NCBI RefSeq assembly: GCF_007858975.2
Contig: NZ_CP042220.2
Coordinates: 2,108,001-2,172,000 of the forward strand
DNA length: 64,000 nt
Direction of reading: 5' to 3'
Origin: Dickeya poaceiphila
GTDB lineage: Bacteria > Pseudomonadota > Gammaproteobacteria > Enterobacterales > Enterobacteriaceae
Shown here: piece after piece, positions 26,939 to 36,158 of the stretch
Layout: every line of letters starts with the position of its first letter
Numbering within the stretch: position 1 is the stretch's first letter
Translations under genes and position numbers: made by a program
The notes under the pieces: model-generated
Databases searched by the model: none
Told to the model about the DNA's origin: nothing
The model's input: the letters and a program-made list of their open reading frames with translations, nothing else

Positions 26939-29449
26939 TTAGCCTTCAGTTGGTTTGATCAAACTGAGGATGGTTCCCAGCCGTTCACGCTGCTTGGGTT
27001 TGATATCACGACCAGCGGCGTAACCGGCGTTCTGGATGATCATCTCATTCAGGCCTATCAGCCAGTCATAGATGTAATACGCGGTATTGTTGATCGGTGT
27101 TGCCGATAACTTGGTCAGCCGTCGTGAGGAGCCAAAGTTGGCTGTCTGCTTCTCCGGTTTGGCAAAGATCTTGTTGCCTTTGTTGACGCGGCTATCTGGG
27201 CGCAGAGATTCCGATACTTGCTGAAAGCCCAGCCAGGCGACGAAGTCGCCGAGTACGTTGAGTGCACGTGACACTTGACGATCCGCCTTGCTTTCACGGT
27301 TAACCCCCAACTGCCCCGAATCCACCAGCATAATTTGTAGATCGTCCTCGATCCTCAACCGGACGCTGGCGGTGATCAACTCTTCCACCAACATTTCGAT
27401 AGTGGGGCGATTGATGCCCAGCAATTCGATAATGGCGGTGTTTTCCGGCAGATTGCGCAGGTGGTTGACCCAGTACCGGTACAGGTTACGGGCAAACTCT
27501 GTCTCGTAGCTGTGGTTTTCGGCTTGATCTTCATCGGTGTGTACTGGGGCGGCAAGCAGCGTTTTTTCTTCGCTGTCGGCTTGTTCGGTATCATTACTGA
27601 ACAGGTCGATATCCAGTCCGACGCCAAACGGTTCGTAACTGACCAGTGGTACTGCTGTATCCGGTGTTTCCTGATAGGAGGCAAAGTTACGCTGTGGTTG
27701 TTCCTGCTGTTGCAGATACAGGCGGCGCAGCTCATCGCGGGAGGGCAGCAACCGTTCCAGCAATTCGCCGTGTACGCCGGTTCGGGTCTGCAACGCTTTG
27801 AGCATCGACTCAGCGATCCGTTGTTTGTGCGCCGGGTCATCGGCACCGCTTGGCTGATACCAGCTACCAAGCAGGTTATCGGACAACTCACGCTGTAACT
27901 CGCTCAATTGTTCGTTGATGCGACCCAATTTGACCTCACGGCGAACTTCGGTATCCAGCCACGCGGCCATCCGGTTGATACCGCGCTTGTCCATTGCCAG
28001 CATAGTGCCCCAGGCATCACCGGGGTTGCCCACATAACGTTGTACCGCCTCATCGTTGTTTTGACCGTGGGTAAAACGCCGGTCATGGCGAGTTACCGCC
28101 CAAATCAGGCCGGGTTTACGGCGGCTGCGGATTTGCGGATTTTCCCCCTGAGTATGGCGTACCCAGAAATCCAACGCCCGACCAACATGGCGCACGTCCG
28201 CTTTGCAGGCGGCGGCAGTACAGACCATCAGTAGGTTCATTTCCTGATCGTCAGTATAGCGCTCCAGCAGATAGGCACGTTTGGCGCGCAGCAATGCACG
28301 AGACAGCGGGTGCGGTTTGAGTCGCAACAATCGGTCTGGATTCTCGTCGTCCGATTCGAATTCTGGCTCGTCCTGCAGGCTGAAACCTGGAAAATCGAGC
28401 AAATCGACCTGCCCGAACAGTGTTTCTTTGGGGGGCGATAACAGCGGAATCTGTACTTCAGCGGTCAGCATGATCAGTTCTGCCAGCGACAGCTCTACCG
28501 TTCTGGCGGCTCTGCCATTGACGATAGGGCGAACCTGCGCGCTGAGATCGGAAGGGCTGTTGAGGCGATCAAACTGATTGGCATTAAAAATGCCGCTGTC
28601 AGGTTGCAGCGCATCGTCTACCAGCAGGCTAATCGGCGCCAGTACTTTGCGTGCGCCAGACAACTGTTCCAGCGTGTGGGCAAAATGGCGGTAGAGTGAG
28701 GTATATTCCGCCCGCTCACCCCATAGAATCGAGAACAGGCTGGCGCGGTCATCAATACCGAGGTGCGGCGCCAGTTCGACCGCCAGCGGCCAGAATTTTC
28801 GCTCCAGTGGTTTTTGCCGCCGGGCGTCATGGCGCATCAGGTAATCCCATATCGCAACCACATCATCGCTGCTCAGCCCGGCTACGGGTTCCTGCTGGCG
28901 ATGCAGCGACAGGGTTTTCAGGTGTTCGGCAATATGTTGCTCATCAAGTTCCGGCGTATTGTTCTGACTATCGTCCAGTATGAAAGCGTAGGCCATAATA
29001 CGGGCGATGTCGGCTTCGTTAAGCAGTTGGAGTTGCACCGGGTTCGGGGTATTTTTGCCTTCAGCCTGCCGGGTAAAACGGGTGACAAAGGCCGGTTGCT
29101 GGTTATCTGGATTAATATTTTTCTGGTAATCCAGCGTCACGCCGCCGACGGAGGTTTCGATGCGCCCGTTTTCTCCGCCAGCCAGTGAGGTCAGCAGGTA
29201 GGTTTTGCCGCCTTGCGCCAGCCCGAACATCCCCATGGCGATCTCTTTGAGTGATGAGTCAGACAACCCGCGGGCTTTGTTGCGGCAACGCCGCAATTTG
29301 ATGATGAGCCTATCGGCTTCCATGTCCAGGCGGGGAACGTTACGCCGGGTTTCCTCCACCCAGGTGATCGCCTGATCCACACCTTGCGAAACGGATTGCA
29401 ACTGGCGGCTGAGGCGGCTCGACAACTGTTTGGGCGTTAATGGTTTCAT
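26939..29449 (-). CDS. srfC: SrfC family virulence-associated protein with P-loop
   Basis: 836 residues, third gene of the srfABC operon first described in Salmonella as SsrB-regulated. The N-terminal 55 residues look helical. A Walker A motif GLAQGGKT is at 76-83, and LLDFPGFSL at about 351 looks like the DxxG switch of a GTPase. Together they suggest a large dynamin-like or otherwise divergent P-loop GTPase. That is my reading; the biochemical role is not established. The gene overlaps srfB by 4 bases (ATGA), so translation is coupled. No signal peptide or strong membrane segment is visible. Confidence 0.9.
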   Translation of the reverse strand: MKPLTPKQLSSRLSRQLQSVSQGVDQAITWVEETRRNVPRLDMEADRLIIKLRRCRNKARGLSDSSLKEIAMGMFGLAQGGKTYLLTSLAGGENGRIETSVGGVTLDYQKNINPDNQQPAFVTRFTRQAEGKNTPNPVQLQLLNEADIARIMAYAFILDDSQNNTPELDEQHIAEHLKTLSLHRQQEPVAGLSSDDVVAIWDYLMRHDARRQKPLERKFWPLAVELAPHLGIDDRASLFSILWGERAEYTSLYRHFAHTLEQLSGARKVLAPISLLVDDALQPDSGIFNANQFDRLNSPSDLSAQVRPIVNGRAARTVELSLAELIMLTAEVQIPLLSPPKETLFGQVDLLDFPGFSLQDEPEFESDDENPDRLLRLKPHPLSRALLRAKRAYLLERYTDDQEMNLLMVCTAAACKADVRHVGRALDFWVRHTQGENPQIRSRRKPGLIWAVTRHDRRFTHGQNNDEAVQRYVGNPGDAWGTMLAMDKRGINRMAAWLDTEVRREVKLGRINEQLSELQRELSDNLLGSWYQPSGADDPAHKQRIAESMLKALQTRTGVHGELLERLLPSRDELRRLYLQQQEQPQRNFASYQETPDTAVPLVSYEPFGVGLDIDLFSNDTEQADSEEKTLLAAPVHTDEDQAENHSYETEFARNLYRYWVNHLRNLPENTAIIELLGINRPTIEMLVEELITASVRLRIEDDLQIMLVDSGQLGVNRESKADRQVSRALNVLGDFVAWLGFQQVSESLRPDSRVNKGNKIFAKPEKQTANFGSSRRLTKLSATPINNTAYYIYDWLIGLNEMIIQNAGYAAGRDIKPKQRERLGTILSLIKPTEG

Positions 29450-32436
29450 TTCTTGAAGACGCTCCCGCTATCGATCCAATAGTGTGCCGTGCCGGAAACC
29501 GTGCTGGACAAGGTATTCAGTTTTAACCTCAATTGATGTGGTGAAATGGTATGCCCGGAGCCTAGCACCGCATTGGCTATCTCGAAACGTTCTGGCGTCA
29601 GGTTATCGTCGCCCGGCACCACTTTCAGTCGTACATGCAGTACGCTGTCACCGGCGACCTTGCGAGCTAACTCCGGATCAACAATCGACAGCGAGTAGAG
29701 CGGCGAGGCGGGCCAGCGTTCGTTATCCAACTGGCGGAAACCGAGACACAGTGAACCACGTACTTCGAAACCGCTCTGATCGTCCAGCGTGAAATCCGCA
29801 TCATCCAGATCAATATCGTTATAGTAGACATTATCAGCGGTGAGCGTGTTCGTGCTGTCCAACATGCCGAGGTAACGCACCGTGGAATAGGGTTCGAAAT
29901 CCCCGGCTTTGAAGTAAAAACCGGGCAGGCGCAGATCCAGCGCCAGCAAACAGAGCATCGCGCCCACCGCCGCGGTAGATTTCGGATTTTCAATACGACC
30001 GCGTTTGTTAAACGGATACCAGTCGCTGGTGTGATAACCGTCCAGCGACATCATGCGGTTAATCGGCAACGGTTGCAGGTGGCGGAACAACGCCTGAATG
30101 CCAGGGAAACGAGATGGCCGACCGGTCAGCAACAGCACGTCGCAGGCATACAGCGATACCACTTCCGACATCAGACGCAGGTGCTGGGTAATGCTCATGC
30201 GGTTAGCCAGAAACTCGCTGTGCAGCTTGCCAAGACGCAGGATCAGCGGTACCTGCAAAATATCGAACGGGCTTTCTTCGTCCGGCAGCTCGCGCTGAAT
30301 CTCGTTGTTAACGTATTCCAGCACTTTACGCGTCGGTGTTTGCAGCAGTACTTCGCCAAACGTGGTGTCGATTTCCGCATTGAGATCGAGCGGGTCGAAC
30401 TGCTCGTAGGCTTCCAGAATCGCCTGGCCGATAGGAATGAACATTTGCAGCGTCACCTGCTGGCGTAGCGTCAACTGGCCGTCCATGCGGCCTTCGCTGC
30501 CAAACAGTCGGGTCATCAGGCTGTCCGGGCTGGTAACGCCGGCTTTTTTCAGCGCGGCTTGCAATGCAGGCAACACATACAGCTGGATCACGTCCAGCAG
30601 TATGTCATCGCCGGCGACTTTAAACCCTTCACGAAACAGCAGGCGGGGGATGATTTTGACATTGCTGCCGACGCCGTCGTCCAGCCAGTATTGAGTAATC
30701 GCCAGGTCGGTGGTGCCGCCGCCGATATCAATAGACGCGATGCGCAGGGTTTTCCCCGGTTGCTCATCATCCGCCAATTCTTTGTCTGGCCGCGCCATAC
30801 TGGCGAAGAAAGCTTCCGCCCGGCCACCAAAATTCACCTGTGCTTCGTTATAGAGGTACACCATTTGCCCACAGGTGGCTTCATCCCACTCCATCTGGAC
30901 TTCCGGCACCGGCACGCTGCTGTGGCGCTTGTCGTCTGCCGCCAGGAAATCTTCATCGGCGGGGTGCCAGCCCATCGCTTTCCATACCAGCCCTATCGCT
31001 TCGATCATGCGGCGGCGGAAGATCTCGCGCTCCGGTTTGGGCATCGCCGAGGGCAGCGTCAGAATAATATTGCGCAACTGCCGCGGCGCGTTGGTGTGAA
31101 TCATTTTCAGGCGCTGAGTGGCGCTGTTCATTTGCATCAGCGCCTGTGCCAGCAGTTCGGAGAGCATGAACGTCATTACCGAGCTGCGGCTGTAGTGCGG
31201 GTCAAATACCGGCAGACGTTCGTCCAGCGGCAGGCTGAACAACGGCTGGCCTTCATCGTTGACCAGCATGGTCAACGGCATGGCGGTCGCTAACGGTTCT
31301 TGCTGGCGCGGGCTGGTGGTCTGACTGAAACGCCAGCCTGGCGCGTACGGCTCTTCATCCCACAGATAACGTCGTGGGCTGGATATGCCGCTGGCGCCTT
31401 CGGTGCCCTGACGTTGCAGCGCCAGACGGCTAGCCTCGCGCCCGACACGGGTAATCGATGGCCAGACAAACGCATCGTCGCGTCCGCTTTCGAAGGAAAA
31501 GTTCTGTTTACCGAACCGCGCCTGTGCGAACTCCACCCGGCTGTCGAACAGTTCGTTGTACAGATAATGGGGCTGTTCCAAATCGCGGATCTGCAGTTCG
31601 TAGGTCTGCTTGAGACCGTTACTCTCGTCAGCGTGGTCTTCCACCAAAATTCCGGCAGTGTGGGAGTTGCCGACATCAAGAATCAGGTCCACATTGATGG
31701 CCGGTTCTTTTAGCGTACTGCTGGTGATACGAATCTCCGGCACATTTAACAGTGTCACCATGATATCCAGCAGATTCAGGTAATGCGCCTGATATTCGAA
31801 CTCGCGCAGATTCTGGCGAATATCGCGGGGCTTACGGTTTTCCACCGCCAGCGCCTGCTGGGAAAATGCTTCGCGTAGCCAGCCGTCCACCCAGGTCTGG
31901 TCGAGGAAATCGTCCAGTTCTTCACTGTGGTAAGCCAGAGTGAACAAGCGCCCGGCGTTGATGTCGTTTTCGCTGGGCGCCAGTGCTTCCAGATCGTGAC
32001 TTTCCGGGTAAACGCGGGTATCGAACGCCAGACAAATGCGGTGAGTATTGCCGTCATCGTCTGGCTCAGCCAGTTCCAGCACTTGTACCCGCGCCCAGTT
32101 ATCCGGGCCGCCCATGAAGGTGCGCGGTGGATTAAAGCGGAAGAAGGGCAGTGGCAACCACACGTTGCTCAACAAGTGCAGTGACTGTTCCAGCGTGTAG
32201 CTGGATTCCGGATTGACCGCTTCCGGCAGCACCTGCATTGCACTCGGCAATGTGTATTTTCCGTTGTGTTCGTTGTACGTCAGCCGCAGCAGCGGCCCGT
32301 TGGCGCTCTTGCGCACAAAACGATTAGCGAAGCCTGAACGCGCCGGCGTGAGCTTCAGTGCAAAATCAAGAAACTGAATACCGCTATTCTGAATCAGCGT
32401 AATCTGTTGTTTATAGTCTGTCAGGGTTGCCAGCAT
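29446..32436 (-). CDS. srfB: SrfB family protein with Hsp70/actin-like ATPase motifs
   Basis: 996 residues. The central part has the motifs of the actin/Hsp70/sugar-kinase ATPase fold: LILDVGNSHTAGILVE at about 251-266 (phosphate 1), IDIGGGTTDLAI at 569-580 (phosphate 2, very like Hsp70) and LLLTGRPSRFPGI (adenosine-type motif) further on. An N-terminal domain of about 240 residues and a C-terminal beta-rich part flank it. It starts 2 bp after the srfA stop. The operon therefore joins an ATPase of the Hsp70 fold with a P-loop protein and a membrane protein. The function is unknown. Confidence 0.92.
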   Translation of the reverse strand: MLATLTDYKQQITLIQNSGIQFLDFALKLTPARSGFANRFVRKSANGPLLRLTYNEHNGKYTLPSAMQVLPEAVNPESSYTLEQSLHLLSNVWLPLPFFRFNPPRTFMGGPDNWARVQVLELAEPDDDGNTHRICLAFDTRVYPESHDLEALAPSENDINAGRLFTLAYHSEELDDFLDQTWVDGWLREAFSQQALAVENRKPRDIRQNLREFEYQAHYLNLLDIMVTLLNVPEIRITSSTLKEPAINVDLILDVGNSHTAGILVEDHADESNGLKQTYELQIRDLEQPHYLYNELFDSRVEFAQARFGKQNFSFESGRDDAFVWPSITRVGREASRLALQRQGTEGASGISSPRRYLWDEEPYAPGWRFSQTTSPRQQEPLATAMPLTMLVNDEGQPLFSLPLDERLPVFDPHYSRSSVMTFMLSELLAQALMQMNSATQRLKMIHTNAPRQLRNIILTLPSAMPKPEREIFRRRMIEAIGLVWKAMGWHPADEDFLAADDKRHSSVPVPEVQMEWDEATCGQMVYLYNEAQVNFGGRAEAFFASMARPDKELADDEQPGKTLRIASIDIGGGTTDLAITQYWLDDGVGSNVKIIPRLLFREGFKVAGDDILLDVIQLYVLPALQAALKKAGVTSPDSLMTRLFGSEGRMDGQLTLRQQVTLQMFIPIGQAILEAYEQFDPLDLNAEIDTTFGEVLLQTPTRKVLEYVNNEIQRELPDEESPFDILQVPLILRLGKLHSEFLANRMSITQHLRLMSEVVSLYACDVLLLTGRPSRFPGIQALFRHLQPLPINRMMSLDGYHTSDWYPFNKRGRIENPKSTAAVGAMLCLLALDLRLPGFYFKAGDFEPYSTVRYLGMLDSTNTLTADNVYYNDIDLDDADFTLDDQSGFEVRGSLCLGFRQLDNERWPASPLYSLSIVDPELARKVAGDSVLHVRLKVVPGDDNLTPERFEIANAVLGSGHTISPHQLRLKLNTLSSTVSGTAHYWIDSGSVFKK

Positions 32437-32438
32437 GG

Positions 32439-33773
32439 TTATTTGCTCTCACGCTTAATCGTCACCGGTAGCAAAGTATCGGCATCATAGCGGCCTTTAC
32501 ATTCCGCAGCCTCGCTCGATTCCTGGCGAGTACAGACGATTTCCGGCATGGGATAACGGGAACCATCGCTGCAGCGCGCTCGATAGCGGCTGTTGATCAC
32601 CAGATTACCGGACTGATGCAACCCGGCTTCCACCTCGGCATGACAGGTCACATTCTCGCCGTAGGTAAAACGCACCCGGCCTTTGCCGTCTTTGATCTGG
32701 TAGCGGAGAACCGGTGGTTTACCGGTTAGCGGATTTTTCACCGACACGGTTGTCAGCCAGATGCCATCCAGGAAACGGATGGAACCGATTTTCACCGCAT
32801 CGGCAGGCATCACCAGTGCACCCTTCGGTGCAGCGGCCAACATGGTGGGAGCTGTTGTTTCCGGTGCTTTTTCTGTTTTTTCTTCCGGTTTTTTCTGTTC
32901 GACGGCGGCGGATTGCGGCAACAAGGTGGCGACATGCAGCGGCAGTTCCGGCTGCACAAGCGCTTCTGTTGGCGTTGCGCTCAGCGCACGTTTTTCCGGC
33001 TTGATAGCGGTGACGGCTGGTGGCGTGCTGCTTTCGGGCTGCGAGACGCAACCGCGGATCTGGAACGCCAGCGTTGCCAGCAGCGCGGCACCCGGCGCCA
33101 GCCACCAGATGTTGGTCCACATCCGGCGCGGCGCTGGCGTAGCTTGCACAGGCGCTACCGGCTCTGGAATATCTGCAATGATGACCGGTTCTGGTTCAAC
33201 TGCTTGCGGCGGTTGCTCCGGTTCGGGATCGGCTACCTGAGTAATGACTTCCGGCAGTGGTTCCGCAACGGGTTCCGGGATTTCAACCGGCTCGACCGGA
33301 CGCAGACACTCCAGCACATCAGCACGGGATTTTTTGCCCAGGCTGACGAATCCCCAGAAGGTGACAACCGGTTTATCATCCACCAGATAGACGTGATTGG
33401 AGCCAGGAAACTGGAACGCTTTGGATAGTAGCACCCCAAAGAGTTTCTGTGCCGGTTTGTCGGATTGACGCGCCCGTTCACTGATGGCGTCAACGGTGCT
33501 GAGATACTGTTCCAGAAGCGTCAACGCCTGTTCGCGTTGTTCGTCGCTGGCTGCCATCCAGGAGGTAATTTTACCGGAGAAGGGTGCATACCAGTCGATG
33601 CGGTCACCCTCTTCGTTCGGTTGCGGAATGGCCAGACAATCAGCGATAGGCTGTTGTTTGCGAAGACGCAGTGTTTCTCGTAATTGCAGCGCTGAAGCAT
33701 AAACGGGTTGGCCGTTTTCTCCCAACGCAAGAAAATCGTCTAAATTTCCGCTGCGTAAAAATAATTTTGCCAC
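32439..33773 (-). CDS. srfA: SrfA family membrane protein
   Basis: 444 residues, first gene of srfABC. The N-terminal cytoplasmic part (about 1-155) is followed by a proline/glutamate-rich stretch (about 155-215, many VEPVE and PEP units). One membrane helix follows at about 222-240 (NIWWLAPGAALLATLAFQI). A second low-complexity Ala/Pro/Lys-rich linker leads to a C-terminal domain (about 320-444) with four cysteines that could form disulfides in the periplasm. This single-span layout suggests a scaffold that links the cytoplasmic SrfB/SrfC to the envelope; that is inference. Confidence 0.88.
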   Translation of the reverse strand: MAKLFLRSGNLDDFLALGENGQPVYASALQLRETLRLRKQQPIADCLAIPQPNEEGDRIDWYAPFSGKITSWMAASDEQREQALTLLEQYLSTVDAISERARQSDKPAQKLFGVLLSKAFQFPGSNHVYLVDDKPVVTFWGFVSLGKKSRADVLECLRPVEPVEIPEPVAEPLPEVITQVADPEPEQPPQAVEPEPVIIADIPEPVAPVQATPAPRRMWTNIWWLAPGAALLATLAFQIRGCVSQPESSTPPAVTAIKPEKRALSATPTEALVQPELPLHVATLLPQSAAVEQKKPEEKTEKAPETTAPTMLAAAPKGALVMPADAVKIGSIRFLDGIWLTTVSVKNPLTGKPPVLRYQIKDGKGRVRFTYGENVTCHAEVEAGLHQSGNLVINSRYRARCSDGSRYPMPEIVCTRQESSEAAECKGRYDADTLLPVTIKRESK

Positions 33774-34164
33774 GCCAAAGAGACCCTTTGTGATAAACCG
33801 TAAAGGCAGAAAATCATGTTCAATATCTGCGATTATAATTCTGATGAGCGCGAATCAAATACGTAAAGAAGTGACAAATATGACAAATATTTGCTCCATA
33901 AGCTCTCCGGGAAAGCAATATCGCATAAGTACGATGCGACTGGAACTAAAAAACCGGTCGCCGATGAGCCGCTAACACACCTGCGGAAAGCAGATGGCGA
34001 GTGTTCTGTGATGCTATCGACAATTTTATTTTAGATTAACCTTTCTGCGAGTACTTACTAAAAATGAATTTAGGCTTATGCTGCTGGAAAGAACTTCAGT
34101 TGGTATGGGCCTGGGGTATCCGGGTTAGGTGTGCAGTGGTTTTTTCATTTAACGGGAGTAAACG
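33774..34164. promoter_or_regulatory. Divergent promoter region between srfABC and qorB
   Basis: About 390 bp without a convincing gene; it carries the promoters of srfABC (leftward) and qorB (rightward). A 61-codon plus frame at 33790-33975 has no sensible start context. A direct repeat, GTGACAAATATGACAAATATT near 33872, contains two TGACAAATAT units. I recognise no named operator. Confidence 0.35.
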
Positions 34165-35022
34165 ATGTTTGCTATTACAGGAGCTACTGGCCAACTGGGC
34201 CGTCTGGTGATTGAGTCGCTGGCGAAGTCAGTACCGACAGCACAGATCGTTGCTGTGGTGCGCGACCCGGCTAAAGCCAATGGGCTGGCGTCGAAAGGGG
34301 TGCATGTACGTTATGGCGATTACGACCGACCGCAAACACTGGTCAAGGCATTAAACGGGGTAGATAAACTGCTGTTGATTTCATCTAGTGAAGTCGGCAA
34401 ACGCGAAACGCAGCACAAAGCGGTAATCGACGCGGCCAAAGAAGCAGGGGTCAGCCTGATTGTCTATACCAGCCTGCTACATGCGGACACCTCATCGCTG
34501 GGGCTTGTGGTTGAGCATCTGGCGACGGAGGTGGCGCTGAAGGCATCCGGCGTTCCTTATGTGATTCTTCGCAACGGCTGGTATACCGAAAACTATGCCG
34601 CCAGTATTGCCCCGGCACTGGCACACGGGGCGTTTATTGGTGCCGCCGGCGAAGGCCGTATTGCTTCGGCGGCGCGTAGCGATTATGCGCAAGCGGCGGC
34701 TATCGTGCTGCAATTGAGCGGTCAGGAAGGCAAAATTTATGAACTAGCCGGCGATAATAGTTACACGCTGGCGGAATTTACTGCCGAGATCGCCCGGCAG
34801 AGCGGCAAGCCGGTGCAGTATGTCAACCTGTCACCAGCCGATTTTGCCAACGCGCTAAAAGGCGCAGGCTTGCCAGGAGGCATTGCCGATATGCTGGCTG
34901 ATTCGGATGCGGGGGCGGAAAAAGGCGGGTTGTTTGATGATAAGAATGCGCTGTCAGCGCTGCTGGGGCGTCCAACAACGCCTTATGCCGAGGTCATTCG
35001 TAGTACACTAGCATCGCTGTAA
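34165..35022 (+). CDS. qorB: NmrA-type NAD(P)H:quinone oxidoreductase
   Basis: 285 residues, close to E. coli QorB/YtfG (286 aa). The N-terminal Rossmann motif is ITGATGQLGRLVIESL. Other family stretches are KLLLISSSEVGKRETQHKAV, YTSLLHADTSSLGL, LRNGWYTENYAAS and ADMLADSDAGAEKGGLFDD. It binds NADPH and reduces quinones; in this family the dinucleotide-bound protein may also sense redox state. The ribosome site is AACGGGAG before the ATG. The gene stands alone and is followed by a strong terminator. Confidence 0.95.
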   Translation: MFAITGATGQLGRLVIESLAKSVPTAQIVAVVRDPAKANGLASKGVHVRYGDYDRPQTLVKALNGVDKLLLISSSEVGKRETQHKAVIDAAKEAGVSLIVYTSLLHADTSSLGLVVEHLATEVALKASGVPYVILRNGWYTENYAASIAPALAHGAFIGAAGEGRIASAARSDYAQAAAIVLQLSGQEGKIYELAGDNSYTLAEFTAEIARQSGKPVQYVNLSPADFANALKGAGLPGGIADMLADSDAGAEKGGLFDDKNALSALLGRPTTPYAEVIRSTLASL

Positions 35023-35041
35023 TTTATTTTCATATCATGAA

Positions 35042-35073
35042 AAGTGGCGCGACAGATTACCGTCGCGCCACTT
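35042..35073 (+). terminator. Terminator of qorB
   Basis: A perfect 12-bp inverted repeat AAGTGGCGCGAC/GTCGCGCCACTT with an 8-base loop lies 19 bases after the stop codon. CTTATTCTG follows, giving a weak T-rich tail. Confidence 0.8.
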
Positions 35074-35397
35074 CTTATTCTGTGAGTTTTCCCTGTCGCC
35101 ATGTTCTATCCGGTTTTTTTTCGCCGTCTGCGTGTAAGGTAACAAAACATCGATTTTTTTGACGCATTCTTGTCATTTTATTTCTATTTTACTAACCTTA
35201 TCGATGTTGTCAGGTTATGCTGATCTCCAATTTGATGAATGCAATAACTCTGATGACCGAAATAACAAGGAACATTCCAAAAAACGAATGGATTAGCGTT
35301 TAGCAAGTCGTTTTATAACGTCACGGTTTGATCGACAGATGTATACCCACAAGGGATAACGCATCAGGTGTAAAACGAATTTCATGGAGGAAATGCT
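35074..35397 (+). promoter_or_regulatory. Former promoter region of prtG
   Basis: About 320 bp of AT-rich DNA upstream of the prtG remnant, with no gene. The interval contains an ATCGAT pair (35149 and 35201) and T-rich tracts. It ends with a well-formed GGAGG ribosome site before the remnant's ATG, so the control region appears preserved although the gene is not. Confidence 0.4.
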
Positions 35398-35594
35398 ATG
35401 GCGTTATATAGTAAGAAAATCGATCCCTCCAGTTTGTCGATCATTTCTCCGGCGCCGGAAACGAAGTGTTGTTGAATTGGGATGAGCAATCTAATCAAAC
35501 CAATATGTGGATGCATTTAAGCGGACACAGCACCGCTGATTTTATGGTTAATATTGTTGGTAAAATATTACAGCCGTCGGATTTCATTGTTTAA
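35398..35594 (+). pseudogene. prtG: Remnant of an RTX metalloprotease gene (prtG position)
   Basis: A strong GGAGG ribosome site and ATG at 35398 begin MALYSKKIDPSSLS..., a protease-like N-terminus, which reaches a stop after 25 codons. In another frame, from 35439 to a stop at 35592-35594, 52 codons read DHFSGAGNEVLLNWDEQ... SGHSTADFMVNIVG ... SDFIV. This aligns with the last 50 residues of the intact protease at 40969 ([17 protein letters not shown] ... DVIV), including the hydrophobic type I secretion tail. The catalytic domain and RTX repeats are gone, so an internal deletion of more than 1 kb with a frame change is the simplest explanation. In Dickeya the gene at this spot, just before inh, is prtG. 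Confidence 0.85.
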
Positions 35595-35670
35595 ATACAG
35601 TGTGTTCGTTTAACGACAGTGTGAGTTTTTAACAAAAATAGAAAAAAACCTGTTATTTACAAGGCTATCA

Positions 35671-35712
35671 ATAATGGCAGGCCATGCTTCATATGGATGA
35701 GCCTGCCATTAT
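35671..35712 (+). terminator. Hairpin downstream of the prtG remnant
   Basis: A perfect 12-bp inverted repeat ATAATGGCAGGC/GCCTGCCATTAT with an 18-base loop lies about 75 bp after the remnant and before inh. It is probably the old prtG terminator. There is no clear T-run. Confidence 0.55.
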
Positions 35713-35779
35713 CAATATATTTAACCAGATAGTTTGAATCATGGATGGCGCGCTCTGATAACCGAATGATGGAAATATC

Positions 35780-36142
35780 ATGAAAAAGCTGATTATTGCA
35801 ACATTACTGAGTGCACTGAGTGGAGGATGTATGGCGAGCAGCCTGAGATTACCGTCTGCGGCGGAACTGAGCGGCGAGTGGGTATTGAGCGGCACAGAAC
35901 AGCACTGCGATATTCGGTTGAGCACGGATGTGCTTGACAGTACCACCTGGAAATTGACGGGCAACCACTCATGCTTGCAAGCATTGCTGCCGCAAGCGCC
36001 TGTCGGCTGGCGACCTACGCCAGACGGTTTGACGCTGACGAAGAAAGACGGTTCGGCAGTGGCGTTTTTCAGCCGTAACCGCGATCACTTCGAACATAAG
36101 CTGACTGATGGTCGTGTTCGCACTCTGAAAAAGAAAGCCTGA
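35780..36142 (+). CDS. inh: Periplasmic metalloprotease inhibitor
   Basis: 120 residues with a signal peptide ([20 protein letters not shown]). The mature part closely follows the known Dickeya Inh: [17 protein letters not shown] at its start, the HCDIRL and HSCLQALLP cysteine pair for a disulfide, and [18 protein letters not shown] ... [14 protein letters not shown]. Inh plugs the active site of serralysin-type proteases and protects the periplasm. The short N-terminal segment of the mature protein inserts into the protease cleft in the known complex. It is the first intact gene of the inh-prtDEF operon. Confidence 0.96.
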   Translation: MKKLIIATLLSALSGGCMASSLRLPSAAELSGEWVLSGTEQHCDIRLSTDVLDSTTWKLTGNHSCLQALLPQAPVGWRPTPDGLTLTKKDGSAVAFFSRNRDHFEHKLTDGRVRTLKKKA

Positions 36143-36158
36143 AGGAGAGTGGTCTGCC

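Noticed and set aside
30031..31713. Long antisense frames (up to 244 codons) over srfB
   Set aside because: srfB has clear ATPase motifs and operon coupling; the antisense frames have no family resemblance.
33790..33975. 61-codon plus-strand frame between srfA and qorB
   Set aside because: No sensible start context, overlaps the promoter region, and no recognisable domain.
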